IMG/VR virus record: IMGVR_UViG_3300044972_000988
Coordinates: 1 to 57,774 of that record
Source: a virus
DNA length: 57,774 nucleotides
Strand: one strand, 5' to 3'
The notes under the pieces are model-generated. The model did no database searches. It was given only the letters and a program-made list of their open reading frames with translations, and was not told where the DNA came from. The position numbers and the translations under genes were made by a program. How positions within the stretch are numbered: the stretch's first letter is position 1; every line of letters begins with the position of its first letter. This document shows, in pieces, positions 36,692-46,557 of the stretch.

Positions 36692-39491
36692 ACGCATAAC
36701 TGGCCAGCCAAGACCACTCGTAACTTTTCTTTAGAGCCGCAAAGTCGCCGGCCACTTCGTCGTAGTACTCTACTGCATCTTCTGCACCCCACTGACTCCA
36801 TTCTGCATTTGGGACTTCGCCAGCATTGCTGAGCCACATACGGAGTCGGTATTCACTTTCTACATCTGGCAGACTGGCCTTTAGTTTAAGCACTTCGCGG
36901 AATGCAGTGCGCCAGGCCATCCAAGGTGTTTCATTATAGTTGGCTACACCACTGAGCACGGGCACAACTTCATGTGGTTGATCCAGTGTAAAGTCTAAAC
37001 CTGCTCCAGCGTTCTCCAACACCATCTGCTTGTTGTAGGCAATCATGGCCTGGTGACCATATGTCAATCCATTCACAGGATTGTATGCGTGAAAGATATA
37101 GTGTTTGGCCTGTTGCATACGATCAGGTTGCCATGTCCAGTCAAACTTGGGATCAACTTCTAGCTTGGCAAACACAGCAAAGAACCAAGGTGTTGTGCTT
37201 GACCTGGCGGCTGCTTGGTATGCTGCCACTCGGCCGTTTACGCCTGTAGAATGATGTATGTGATTGCAGTCAAGCCCGTCTCTTTGTACTGATCGATATA
37301 ATTGTTGTTCATGAAAACCAGCATACTTTTCGCCGTTGCTGATAAACACAATGTCTAACGGATGTTCTTTGCCCATGCGTTGTGTTTTATTAATGTACGG
37401 GTAATCGTATAACTGTGTTCGAATATCACCTACTGCCACTCGCGGAACAATCACACTGGCAGCACCTTTGCTCAAGGGCACAATAGTTTTGGTTTCGGTG
37501 CGCCACAGTGGAACTGTGACTACATTGTCCGGAACATAATCAGTTGTGGTGAATGTGGCCAATGGACCTGACCATGTTGCGTTCTTGACTGCATCTACAT
37601 GACTGTCTTCTGTGTGCTGTATCACAGGCATGGGCCTGCGTGGAACACGAATCCGGGGCACATAGTTTACTGAATACCATTCCAACAGGGCTTTCTTTTC
37701 TGCACGAGCCGCAAATGTAGGAACGTGCATGTAGAATGTATCTCCAAACTTTTGTTCATTGCTGGCAAACACATGTAGCATTGTGCTTTGCCATTTTTCC
37801 GGGTGCCACGAAAAGTCAAAGTCAGTGTAGTCACAAATACTGCTACACACCCATACAAACTCATGCTCGCCGAGTAAGCTCTTTGCTAACCGTATCAGAG
37901 TATCTCTGTAGTTGTCAAAGTAACGAACCTTCTTTATGGCTCCCGGAACTTGCCCTCCGGCACCATCCAAGTGATCAATCTCCACAATAGGAACTGTAGC
38001 AGTTTGAATTTTGATCTCTACATGCTCAAGGTATTTGGTTTCAGTTGCACCAGGTACATGATACTGTGGACCGCCGGTCTTTTGCCACTGCGTAGCAAAC
38101 TGATATATGTACGGAGGCTCACCTGGATCTGGCACCCAAGTAAAGTCTACTTGTTCTTTGCGCACACCCTCGGGTAACACCCACATTGCTTTGTTGGGTA
38201 CTAGCGTGGCTCGAGGGTAATCTACATACTTGACAGGTAGGCCTTCGTCCTTGGGTTCTGAACAGTAACGCAACATGGACATTTTCTCTGCTGGCCAGTG
38301 TTGATTGCCAAACACATAGATCATAGGTGGCTCACCAGGGTCCGGGGTCCAGGAGTAGTCAAACTCATAGTCGTGATGTGTAATATTGTCCCAGTGTAGC
38401 TGTGTTGCCCGCAGTTGAGCACGTGGATAATCCATGTACTTGCGTTCAGTAGCACCCGGAACAGTGTAGGTAACAGTGGGCATGATCTCTGCCGAATGCC
38501 ACTGATTGCCAAACACATAGATGTAGGGCGGATCACCTGGGTCAGGAATCCACGAATAATCCCAGTCACACTGTTGTATAGTGTGCCACTTGTTGTCTTG
38601 ACGTACAGGTAATCTAGCCCGGGGATAATCCACGTACTTGCGTTCAGTGGCATTGCCCACACGATATTCCACTGTGGGCATGATCTCTGCTGTGTACCAT
38701 TCATTGCCAAACACGTATATGTAATCTGGATCCGTAGGGTCGGGTCTCCAACTATAATCAAAGTCAGCAACATCATGCAACACATCAAAGTCTGCAGGGC
38801 TAGATGCCACTGTAGCCACAATGTCATCTACATACTTGCGTTCTGTTGCTCCGGGTACTGTATAAATTATTGTGGGTTCTAGTACACCAGGATTCCACTG
38901 ATTGCCAAACACATACACATAAGGAGGATCAAAAGGATTGGGTTCCCACGAATAATCAAACTTGCTCACTGCTAGATTATGTGCAAACAACTGTGGCTGC
39001 GATAGTCTAGTTGTTTTTAGATCCATGTACTTGCGTTCTGTTGCTCCAGGAACAACATATTCTACACTGGCTTTGTATTCAGGAAAGTTCCATTGATTAC
39101 CAAACACGTAGATGTAAGGAGGCTCTGCTGGATCTGGATGCCAGGACCAATCCCATGACTCTTGATCTATCGATTCGTGTATTTTCCATGACTCTTCATT
39201 GTTGATTCTTTGCAATACTACATCGGTGTGATAGTTTGTGTCTATGTAGCCTACTGTAGGCACAAGGTATGTGCCTGAGTCTGGTTGGTGTTGGCTTGCC
39301 CAAGCATGTCGCTGGTGTGCTTGCCAAGGCACTGGCTCCCAAAGAAAATCAAAGCCAGTGTAGTCCGATAAGTAATTTACAAACCAGAAAAACCGTGTAC
39401 GACTTTGCTGTTGTGCTTGTTCAATGGTATCTACTGCCTGCTCATGCGCAAACAAATTGGGCTTTTTTCCAGAATAAAATACATCAAACAT
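36660..39491 (-). CDS. Large repeat protein with DYSW.PDP..PPYIYVFGNQW units
   Basis: 943 residues. Six clear repeats of about 66 residues span residues 113-490. Each contains FDYSWxPDPxxPPYIYVFGNQW, then a variable strand, then VPGATERKYxDYPRA. Degenerate copies occur near residues 48, 558 and 790. LDIVFISNGEKYAGFHEQQLYRSVQ (about residue 700) recalls a glycosyltransferase-2-like start, and NETPWMAWRTAFREVLKLK (near 860) is shared with the last gene of the window. No signal peptide. It may be a virion surface or glycan-handling protein. Its start codon overlaps that of the divergent gene. Confidence 0.8.
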   Translation of the reverse strand: MFDVFYSGKKPNLFAHEQAVDTIEQAQQQSRTRFFWFVNYLSDYTGFDFLWEPVPWQAHQRHAWASQHQPDSGTYLVPTVGYIDTNYHTDVVLQRINNEESWKIHESIDQESWDWSWHPDPAEPPYIYVFGNQWNFPEYKASVEYVVPGATERKYMDLKTTRLSQPQLFAHNLAVSKFDYSWEPNPFDPPYVYVFGNQWNPGVLEPTIIYTVPGATERKYVDDIVATVASSPADFDVLHDVADFDYSWRPDPTDPDYIYVFGNEWYTAEIMPTVEYRVGNATERKYVDYPRARLPVRQDNKWHTIQQCDWDYSWIPDPGDPPYIYVFGNQWHSAEIMPTVTYTVPGATERKYMDYPRAQLRATQLHWDNITHHDYEFDYSWTPDPGEPPMIYVFGNQHWPAEKMSMLRYCSEPKDEGLPVKYVDYPRATLVPNKAMWVLPEGVRKEQVDFTWVPDPGEPPYIYQFATQWQKTGGPQYHVPGATETKYLEHVEIKIQTATVPIVEIDHLDGAGGQVPGAIKKVRYFDNYRDTLIRLAKSLLGEHEFVWVCSSICDYTDFDFSWHPEKWQSTMLHVFASNEQKFGDTFYMHVPTFAARAEKKALLEWYSVNYVPRIRVPRRPMPVIQHTEDSHVDAVKNATWSGPLATFTTTDYVPDNVVTVPLWRTETKTIVPLSKGAASVIVPRVAVGDIRTQLYDYPYINKTQRMGKEHPLDIVFISNGEKYAGFHEQQLYRSVQRDGLDCNHIHHSTGVNGRVAAYQAAARSSTTPWFFAVFAKLEVDPKFDWTWQPDRMQQAKHYIFHAYNPVNGLTYGHQAMIAYNKQMVLENAGAGLDFTLDQPHEVVPVLSGVANYNETPWMAWRTAFREVLKLKASLPDVESEYRLRMWLSNAGEVPNAEWSQWGAEDAVEYYDEVAGDFAALKKSYEWSWLASYAFMRRSLQPDR

Positions 39492-40581
39492 GATAAGAAT
39501 AGACGAGATTTATAATAATACTTTTTGGCCTTGGATAGAAAAAAATCTACCAGGTACGAGATTGTTTTTTTGTGATCCACCAGGAAGAACCGACCCGGAT
39601 GCTTTATTTAACTTGGGCAGTGATGACATCATAGAAACCGACTACGTGTGGATGCACGATCAAGAGCCATGTTGGACAGAAGAATATAAATCATTGTTTG
39701 ACGATGTTATCAGACGCAACAAGGATATACGGGCAAAACCACGTGGGCATGTTGTTGTAAGCGAACATGGAGAGTATGTTGAACGTCTGTGTGAAACATA
39801 CGGCTGGAAAAGTCACTATTATTTTTACCACGGCTGGGCCTGTCAAGATTGGTTCCGTGGGTATGATAAGTCATTCTTAATTCCTCGTGCAAGAGATCGT
39901 GCGCCCACACGGACTTTTATGAGTCCCAATCGTATTGTAGGCGGCAAGCGTGATCATCGTGTGTTGTTTTTGTATAATGTATTCAAACAAGGTTTAGAAC
40001 ATAACCATATCAGTGTGCCACGAGTATGCCAATACGAAAACGTTGACATAAGTGTTGTGGCCAACAAGTATTGTAACACATATCCAGATATTTCGCAAGT
40101 GTTTGAACAGGCCGCATTACCAAGATTGTTTGCAGGAGAAGAATCGCAACAAATGACCAGTTGCTGGCTAGGTAACTATGCAGAAGCACAAGACAGTTTG
40201 GTATATGTTCCTACCGAAACTGTATACTTTGGACGCAGAACACACATAACAGAAAAAACATTTAAAGCAATTGCATTAGAAATGCCATTTGTATTGGTTG
40301 CGCCTGCCAACAGTTTAGAGTATATGCGCAGTTACGGATTTAAAACATTTGATGACATATTTGATGAAACATATGATACTGAAACTGACGACGTACTACG
40401 TGTGGAAAAGGTCACTCAATTACTAAAAGATCTAGACAATCAAAGCGAGCGAGAGCGCCAATCAATACATCGTGCGTGTTTACCTATCGTGGAACACAAC
40501 TTCCGCCATTTTTACAGGGGTGGCCTGACAAACGTATTATGGCCAGAACTAACTGGCATGCTCCATGGACTACGCAAATAA
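39490..40581 (+). CDS. Glycosyltransferase-like protein (TEKT type)
   Basis: 363 residues. HITEKTFKAIALEMPFVLVAPANSLEYMRSYGFKTFDDIFDETYDTETDDVLR near residues 251-303 is the full family block; RDHRVLFLYNVFKQGLE is the upstream block and VWMHDQEPCW an N-terminal one. The GT20452 copy shares SLEYLRSYGFKTFD. Start codon overlaps the divergent repeat gene; the next gene starts inside its 3' end (17 bp). Confidence 0.78.
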   Translation: MIRIDEIYNNTFWPWIEKNLPGTRLFFCDPPGRTDPDALFNLGSDDIIETDYVWMHDQEPCWTEEYKSLFDDVIRRNKDIRAKPRGHVVVSEHGEYVERLCETYGWKSHYYFYHGWACQDWFRGYDKSFLIPRARDRAPTRTFMSPNRIVGGKRDHRVLFLYNVFKQGLEHNHISVPRVCQYENVDISVVANKYCNTYPDISQVFEQAALPRLFAGEESQQMTSCWLGNYAEAQDSLVYVPTETVYFGRRTHITEKTFKAIALEMPFVLVAPANSLEYMRSYGFKTFDDIFDETYDTETDDVLRVEKVTQLLKDLDNQSERERQSIHRACLPIVEHNFRHFYRGGLTNVLWPELTGMLHGLRK

Positions 40582-41752
40582 CTTCGTTGCTGACCGCGTA
40601 ATTCGTAACAAAGCATATCCTGCACTAGCACGTTGGCAGGCACTGCCTTACACCACAGAATGGCGTGAATTTGTACAGCATTGGCCCAACACAGTTCCTG
40701 CTGAGTTGTACGAACATTTCAACACACACGGCATCAAGTACAAGTTATCTGACCTTAGCAATCTTACAAGTGGTGCTTACTACACAGTAGGACTAGGCTT
40801 TTTTAACTTTGATGTTGATTACTTTGCCTTAATGACTGAGGTAGTACGACGTCAATTACGGCGAGAAGAACTGACTGTGCTGTTTTACTATCACGAAGGT
40901 GACAATCCATTCCGTATCAAAGATCGACTAGATGAACTGTGTCAAAATCATTTGCTGCCACCCAACTGCTACCGGTTTGTCAGTGGCAATACTGCGGCCG
41001 AAGGTATTCCTGGCTTTGCATATTTTCCAGATCACGAACTTCTATACTGGCATCGTAATCAAGCAATACCCCCAACACCTGTACACACCAATCGGCGATT
41101 GCGTGACTTTACCGTATTAAGCAGAACACACAAATGGTGGCGGGCCACTGCGATGACAGACCTACATCGTACAGGGTTGTTGAACAACAGTTACTGGAGT
41201 TATAGGACAGACGTTACTACAGACGAAGCCGAAACTGACAATCCCATCGAAGTTGACACACTTGAAATCAGGACAGATATCAACCAGTTTTTAAGCAACG
41301 GTCCATACAGTTGCGATGCACTTACGCACGAACAACATAACGATCATCACCTAATAGAAACCAATCATTTTACAGATAGTTACTGTAATATAGTATTGGA
41401 AACACATTTTGATGCAGACGGTTCAGGTGGTGCGTTTTTAACTGAAAAAACATTCAAAGCAATCAAGCATGGACAACCTTTTGTTATAGTAGGGTGCCCA
41501 GGTTCGTTGGCCGCATTGAGAGAGTTGGGTTATCGTACATTTGATCATGTCGTAGACAACAGTTACGATACAATACAAGATAATACTGAACGGTGGATTG
41601 CTGTGCGTAAAACAATTGCACAATTAAAGTCACAAGACTTGCACACCTGGTTTGAATCTTGCCGATCAGATGTTGAACACAATCAACAGTTATTTTGTAG
41701 CTCAAAAGCCAGCAGATTAAATACTCTATTAGAAAGAATACACAATGATTAA
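40565..41752 (+). CDS. Glycosyltransferase-like protein (TEKT type)
   Basis: 395 residues. AFLTEKTFKAIKHGQPFVIVGCPGSLAALRELGYRTFDHVVDNSYDT (about residues 289-335) is the diagnostic block; RDFTVLSRTHKWWRATAMTDLHR is the middle block. Also carries ETHFDADGSGGAFLTEKT with an acidic pre-motif. Coupled by overlap to both neighbours (glycosyltransferase and amidinotransferase). Confidence 0.78.
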   Translation: MDYANNFVADRVIRNKAYPALARWQALPYTTEWREFVQHWPNTVPAELYEHFNTHGIKYKLSDLSNLTSGAYYTVGLGFFNFDVDYFALMTEVVRRQLRREELTVLFYYHEGDNPFRIKDRLDELCQNHLLPPNCYRFVSGNTAAEGIPGFAYFPDHELLYWHRNQAIPPTPVHTNRRLRDFTVLSRTHKWWRATAMTDLHRTGLLNNSYWSYRTDVTTDEAETDNPIEVDTLEIRTDINQFLSNGPYSCDALTHEQHNDHHLIETNHFTDSYCNIVLETHFDADGSGGAFLTEKTFKAIKHGQPFVIVGCPGSLAALRELGYRTFDHVVDNSYDTIQDNTERWIAVRKTIAQLKSQDLHTWFESCRSDVEHNQQLFCSSKASRLNTLLERIHND

Positions 41753-42764
41753 TTCCTACACCAGTTGGCAACCCTTAGAAGAAGTTATTGTGGGTCGTGC
41801 TTACAGTCCAGACTATTTTGACTTTATTGACAATCCGCAGGTGCGCAATCAACTACAACAAATTCTAGCTGAGACTGAGGAAGATTTAAACAACCTGCAA
41901 AAGACCATCGAAACCTATGGTGCCCGTGTGCGTCGTCCCAACTTGCCGCCCAAGGATCAATTTGTGTGGTGGCAAACAGAAAACGGTGGTGCACCTTTGC
42001 CACCACTGACTCCACGTGACTGGCAAATCAGTCTGGGACAAAAGTTACTGCGTGTGTTACCAATGGAAGAACTTGATGACATTTGTGCAGAGTATGCTGA
42101 CCAGGTTGTTAATCCACACAATGGTCGTTGGGATGCTGACTGTATCTTAAATCAAGCAAGTGCCAGTTGTATTGTACGTGTAGGGCGTGACGTATTCTTT
42201 GACAATAGTGATTACTTAAAACCTGAGCAGACACGCTGGATTGTGGACAATTGCTTGGGTCCAGAATATCGTATTCACGAAGCAGTGACAGACGGACACG
42301 GTGATGCTGTGTTTGCTATTCTTAAACCTGGTGTTATCTTGTCAAGCAAGCACGATGTTAACTTAGATCTAGCCAAAGACTTTCCCGGTTGGGAAGTGTT
42401 AAAGATTTGGGATAGCAGTATCTGGGCTGCCATGGAAATAGGCAAGTTCAAGTACGAACAAAGCCCCGGAGCATGGTATGTGCAAGGACAAACCCCTACA
42501 CAGGAGTTTACAAAGTTTGTTGACACATATCTAAACAAGTGGACAGGTTTTGTTGCCGAAACAGTGTTTGATGTTAACTGTTTAGTGCTGGACGAAGAAA
42601 ACGTTATCTTCAGTGCGTACAACAGAGATGTGTTTGATTTCTGTAAACGGCATCGTATCAATCCAATCATTTCAGAACTGCGACATAGTTATTTCTGGGA
42701 CGGTGGCATCAGTTGCTGTACACAGGACTTGACACGCCGCGGCGGCTTAGAAACATATCTATAA
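41745..42764 (+). CDS. Amidinotransferase-family protein (glycine/inosamine amidinotransferase-like)
   Basis: 339 residues. Start MINSYTSWQPLEEVIVGRA is family-typical (W.PL.EV.VG). Catalytic features: DADCILNQASA, H185 in DGHGDAVFAILKPG, and the nucleophilic cysteine at C324 or C325 in DGGISCCTQDLTRRG. The family transfers an amidino group from arginine to an amine (glycine, scyllo-inosamine) or acts as a deiminase. Here the acceptor may be an amino sugar or peptide amine. Overlaps its neighbours by 8 bp and 1 bp. Confidence 0.88.
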   Translation: MINSYTSWQPLEEVIVGRAYSPDYFDFIDNPQVRNQLQQILAETEEDLNNLQKTIETYGARVRRPNLPPKDQFVWWQTENGGAPLPPLTPRDWQISLGQKLLRVLPMEELDDICAEYADQVVNPHNGRWDADCILNQASASCIVRVGRDVFFDNSDYLKPEQTRWIVDNCLGPEYRIHEAVTDGHGDAVFAILKPGVILSSKHDVNLDLAKDFPGWEVLKIWDSSIWAAMEIGKFKYEQSPGAWYVQGQTPTQEFTKFVDTYLNKWTGFVAETVFDVNCLVLDEENVIFSAYNRDVFDFCKRHRINPIISELRHSYFWDGGISCCTQDLTRRGGLETYL

Positions 42765-43792
42765 TGTTTGTTATACCAATTGCTAATCAGCACTCCTACA
42801 ATTCAATACCGCGCAATGCAGATTTAAAATTAAAAATTGACAATCACTGCAATGCGCCCAGTCGCCAGTTGGTTATAGACTGGAAAGGTGATTGTTTTGT
42901 ATGCGGTTGTGAAGCATGGTTGCCAATCAGTGTAGGACAAATTTCAGACTTTGATTCATTGGCCAGTGTATGGAATAGTAATACAGCAGTGGCATTACAA
43001 GCCAACATTGATTCTGGGGCATATACACATTGTGCGGTTGATCGGTGTGGTGTAGTACACTCTAGCAAAATAGATACAACACACGTGGTCAGCATCAACG
43101 TTGACGAAAGTTGTAATCTACGTTGCCCAAGTTGCAGGCCTTCAGCAATAATGATCAACTCTGGCGACGATTACGATCGAAAACTGGCACAGGTACAACA
43201 CATACGTCGTTTGTTAGAAGAATTCAAAGAACCCTGTCACATTGTAATGAGTGGCAACGGAGATCCACTGGCCAGTGCTATCATGCGACCATTGATACGA
43301 GAGTTTCAGCCAGGGCCTAATCAAACTATTCGATTGTTTACCAATGGCCTGTTATTAAAAAAACAATTAAATGATTCTCCCATACTTGATCACATTACAC
43401 AGTATTTTATCAGCATAGACGCAGGCTCTGCTGAGGTATATGAACGTGTGCGTCTAGGAGGACAGTGGTCACAGTTGATTGCCAACCTAACTTGGTTGCA
43501 GGACACTGCTGAACGCACAGGTGCAGAAGTACTGTTAAAGTTTGTGCTACAACAAGACAACTATCAAGACATGCAGAACTTCTGTCGACTATGTGTAGAC
43601 ATGGGATTTAGCGGAGTAATTAACCGTTTAGAAGATTGGGGTACCTGGACAGATTACGCTGTGCATGATGTAATGGGCAACGCCGAACATACAGATCATT
43701 TGGCGGCCATGTATTTCTTAACCAGTGCGTACTCAGAGTATGCAGGTCGTATACAGTTTAATCCCAGTCTTGAAGAATTATGTAGGCAGTGA
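42764..43792 (+). CDS. Radical SAM protein with N-terminal Cys-rich (twitch/SPASM-like) segment
   Basis: 342 residues from MFVIPIANQHSY at the TAATG overlap. The [4Fe-4S] motif C117xxxC121xxC124 (CNLRCPSC) lies after about 115 residues holding another cysteine group (C44, C47, C49, C90, C95) within a VWNS..A...Q..I.SG.Y..C pattern usually found at the C-terminus of SPASM proteins. Core motifs VMSGNGDPL, LFTNGLLL, ISIDAG follow. Substrate unknown. It is the plus-strand member of a seven-paralog set; the 3' end overlaps the convergent paralog by 15 bp. Confidence 0.88.
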   Translation: MFVIPIANQHSYNSIPRNADLKLKIDNHCNAPSRQLVIDWKGDCFVCGCEAWLPISVGQISDFDSLASVWNSNTAVALQANIDSGAYTHCAVDRCGVVHSSKIDTTHVVSINVDESCNLRCPSCRPSAIMINSGDDYDRKLAQVQHIRRLLEEFKEPCHIVMSGNGDPLASAIMRPLIREFQPGPNQTIRLFTNGLLLKKQLNDSPILDHITQYFISIDAGSAEVYERVRLGGQWSQLIANLTWLQDTAERTGAEVLLKFVLQQDNYQDMQNFCRLCVDMGFSGVINRLEDWGTWTDYAVHDVMGNAEHTDHLAAMYFLTSAYSEYAGRIQFNPSLEELCRQ

Positions 43793-45049
43793 CGCTAACC
43801 ACGGAAACAACAGTTTCCAATCAGTGCCACGACGTCGATCTATTTCAGTTAGATAAACTTTCAAATCAGCAATACGTTCTGCGTTGCGAGGGCCTGCTAC
43901 AATCTGTTTCATAATACCACGCATGTGTTCTTTAGCACTGACTTCGCTGGGATTGCGTTCTCGCATTGCAGCCAGTAAACGTGTAAAGTCCTGTTCAAAC
44001 ACACCTGGTCCAAATATGTCTGGAACCATTTCGGGCGGGGTCATTACACTCATGAAACTGTAACTGATAGGATTCCATGGATTGCGACGATCGTTCCATT
44101 CGTTTATCTTTTCCACCAGCTCAGGTGCTGTTTTAATTGTCAATGCCGACACTGCACTGTTCACGCACATCACAACCCAGTCTTTATCCAGTAGATATTC
44201 CCAGTTTTCTGTCCACTCGGCCAAGTCTAGTCCCCACCGCACATACTCTTCTTGTGGCCCCCAGGCATCTATACTACCTGTGATTTGCAATCGTTTTAAT
44301 GCGCCGGCTTCCACCATCTTGCCAAAGCGATCAATGTAGGCTCGGAACTTTTTAGGTGGCACCTTTAGGTTGGTAATAATGTTAAATGTGAGTTCTGGAT
44401 TGGGATGACTCTCCCAGAAGTCCATGCTGATGTCAAATTCAGCCTGGAAGAAAGGCTCGCCACCCAGTATTTGATAGTAGCGTATGTGTTTGTAACGATC
44501 TTTCTCTTCAAGATAACGCCAAAAGTCTGCTAACATGCGCTCATAGTTGGGATTAGATTGTGTGTTGTATCCAAAGTTTACATTGCCTTGTGTAAACACA
44601 CCAAAGCGTCGGTTCTCTTCTTCCCATTTGGTACTGAAGTGACTGCCGCAATACAAGCAGGCCATGTTGCATACATTGTTGAAATACACTTCTAGTATGG
44701 TAGGTACAACTTCCAACGTGGCTGGATCTTCAAACAACTCGTGTGGAGTGCGATCATGGTCATGTCTAGCATGCAATTGATATTGTCTATCACTCATGCC
44801 ACCGGCTGTTTCAATCTTTTCGCAGTATTGACACCCACCTTGTGGCCATTCGCCACGCAACATCATTTGCCTGGCTTCTATTTTGTTTGGCAGGTTATGA
44901 AAACTTGCAAAGTTGTCTGGAGGTATGGGTTGTTGGTCTGTACGGTGACAACTAGCACTTGTGCCTTGATTTAAGTACACAGTGCTCCAGGCCCACTTGA
45001 GCAAGCATCCTGTGTCTGTTTTGATTGGAAATACTTGTTTATCAGTCAT
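43778..45049 (-). CDS. Radical SAM protein, subgroup A
   Basis: 423 residues. N-terminal cysteines C15, C34, C73 and C76 (GGCQYCEKIE) precede the [4Fe-4S] motif C127xxxC131xxC134 (CNMACLYC). ILGGEPFF and a C-terminal DRRRGTDWKLLFP are shared with the paralogs at 51457 and 53919. It is the last gene of the minus-strand operon, overlapping the carbamoyltransferase stop by ATGA. Likely modifies a peptide or carbohydrate; the substrate cannot be named. Confidence 0.88.
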   Translation of the reverse strand: MTDKQVFPIKTDTGCLLKWAWSTVYLNQGTSASCHRTDQQPIPPDNFASFHNLPNKIEARQMMLRGEWPQGGCQYCEKIETAGGMSDRQYQLHARHDHDRTPHELFEDPATLEVVPTILEVYFNNVCNMACLYCGSHFSTKWEEENRRFGVFTQGNVNFGYNTQSNPNYERMLADFWRYLEEKDRYKHIRYYQILGGEPFFQAEFDISMDFWESHPNPELTFNIITNLKVPPKKFRAYIDRFGKMVEAGALKRLQITGSIDAWGPQEEYVRWGLDLAEWTENWEYLLDKDWVVMCVNSAVSALTIKTAPELVEKINEWNDRRNPWNPISYSFMSVMTPPEMVPDIFGPGVFEQDFTRLLAAMRERNPSEVSAKEHMRGIMKQIVAGPRNAERIADLKVYLTEIDRRRGTDWKLLFPWLASLPT

Positions 45050-46557
45050 GAGCAGACTTTTACTCCGTATAATTGTTCAAATCTATCTGCGTCTGCACGA
45101 TCATTTACCATGGGCTCACCACGTATGTTAAGACTTGTGTTAAGCAACATAGGACAACCTGTGTTCTTGTACCATTCTTCTAGCAGTTGTCTTATTCCGG
45201 AGCCATCCTTGGGAACAGTCTGTACCCTACTAGTGCCGTCCCTATGAACGATAGCAGGAAATATGTGAGGATGCCTACAGCGAGCGATGACTTGCATATA
45301 CCTACTGTTATGGAAGCCATGAGGCATATCAAAATACATATCAACATGCTCCTCCAAAATGACTGGCGCAAATGGTCTGAATTGCTGTCGTCTTTTAATA
45401 TCATTTACACGATCCTTTATGTCTGCACCACGCGGGTCTGCTAATAAACTCCTATTGCCGAGAGCCCTAGGGCCAAACTCAGCACGACCACTAGCAACAC
45501 CAACAATTTTATCGCGTAGTAAGCAAGATACAATATCAGCAACAGGATAAGCACCTGGAATAACACCACCCAAATAGGCGTTTTTCCAATGTATCTGTTT
45601 TCCGTATGCAAGTGCTGCCGCGCCCAGGCTACTGCCAGCGTCACCAGGACAAGGCATAATCCAAATATTATCAAAGTATTCTCCTAGGTTGCGGTTAGCA
45701 CTACAGTTGAGAGCAACACCGCCCATGTAGACCAAGTTGTTGCTCCAGCCAAAGTCTCTGGCTCTGCGCATCACGCTGTTGATCAATTGTTCCGCAATGG
45801 CTTGTGCACCTGCGGCAATATCAAACTCAGTTAAATCTTGCAGGTATTGACTGTCTATTCCTGTGTGTAGATTTTCACAAAAGCGTATGGTGTCTACATC
45901 TTCTACCAATGCTTGCATTTTAACAGCGTGACTAGCATTGCCATATGCGGCCATACCCATCAAGATATATTCTTCGTCTAGTGGGCGTAGGCCAACGCTG
46001 CCAGTAGCCGCACTGTAGAACAATCCAATTGAATGTGGGTAACGCTGTGTCCAAAGTTTTTTATACGTTGCCATGCCTGATCGATCATATTCTGCTCCCC
46101 AGATAGTTACGGTGTCTAATTCGCCAATTGCATCAATTACAACCACTGTGGCCCTGTTATAGGGGCTGGATTGGAATCCTGCGGCGGCGTGACTATGATG
46201 ATGGGACATATATTCTCTAGGGCATCGTAGTAGTTGCTGCCGATGAACAGTATCAGATAGATGTTTATGCAAATACTGATCCAAAGTAAAATTCCCAAAA
46301 TCAAAGGCTTCCTCATATTGTCCCGAATATAGTTGTTGTAGTTTTTTGACCCACGGACGTTCATAGTATGCAATCACATCCGGAGTTGCGTATGACATTG
46401 CTTCTGCAATGATCGAATCATTTAGGTGTGCATCGTTTTTGTTTTTGCTGTAGCGTTCTGCATGTCCGGCAAAAAGTACACTGCCGTCAGACTGAATTAC
46501 ACTCACAGCGGCATCGTGAAACCCGGCACTGATACCCAAATATGTTTTCAACTTCAT
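45046..46557 (-). CDS. NodU/CmcH-type carbamoyltransferase
   Basis: 503 residues. N-terminal Kae1-like domain: YLGISAGFHDAAVSVIQ, SHHHSHAAAGF (metal histidines), VVVIDAIGE, GGVALNCSANRNL. C-terminal YrdC-like domain: RAEFGPRALGNRSLLADPR and FRPFAPVI. These enzymes make carbamoyl-AMP from carbamoyl phosphate and ATP and transfer the carbamoyl to a sugar hydroxyl, as in Nod factors and antibiotics. Related genes occur in large phages. Embedded in the radical SAM operon with ATGA overlaps on both sides. Confidence 0.92.
   Translation of the reverse strand: MKLKTYLGISAGFHDAAVSVIQSDGSVLFAGHAERYSKNKNDAHLNDSIIAEAMSYATPDVIAYYERPWVKKLQQLYSGQYEEAFDFGNFTLDQYLHKHLSDTVHRQQLLRCPREYMSHHHSHAAAGFQSSPYNRATVVVIDAIGELDTVTIWGAEYDRSGMATYKKLWTQRYPHSIGLFYSAATGSVGLRPLDEEYILMGMAAYGNASHAVKMQALVEDVDTIRFCENLHTGIDSQYLQDLTEFDIAAGAQAIAEQLINSVMRRARDFGWSNNLVYMGGVALNCSANRNLGEYFDNIWIMPCPGDAGSSLGAAALAYGKQIHWKNAYLGGVIPGAYPVADIVSCLLRDKIVGVASGRAEFGPRALGNRSLLADPRGADIKDRVNDIKRRQQFRPFAPVILEEHVDMYFDMPHGFHNSRYMQVIARCRHPHIFPAIVHRDGTSRVQTVPKDGSGIRQLLEEWYKNTGCPMLLNTSLNIRGEPMVNDRADADRFEQLYGVKVCS

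Noticed and set aside
36660-39491. Repeated DNA motif that might be mistaken for a CRISPR array or tandem repeat locus
   Set aside because: The repeats are about 200 bp, degenerate and in frame with a single long protein; no short identical direct repeats with unique spacers occur. No CRISPR array was seen anywhere in the window.
45441-45674. Hydrophobic 77-codon ORF on the minus strand, looking like a multi-TM protein
   Set aside because: It lies in another frame within the well-supported carbamoyltransferase gene; the same holds for hydrophobic frames at 46137-46373, 48140-48325 and 52188-52487.
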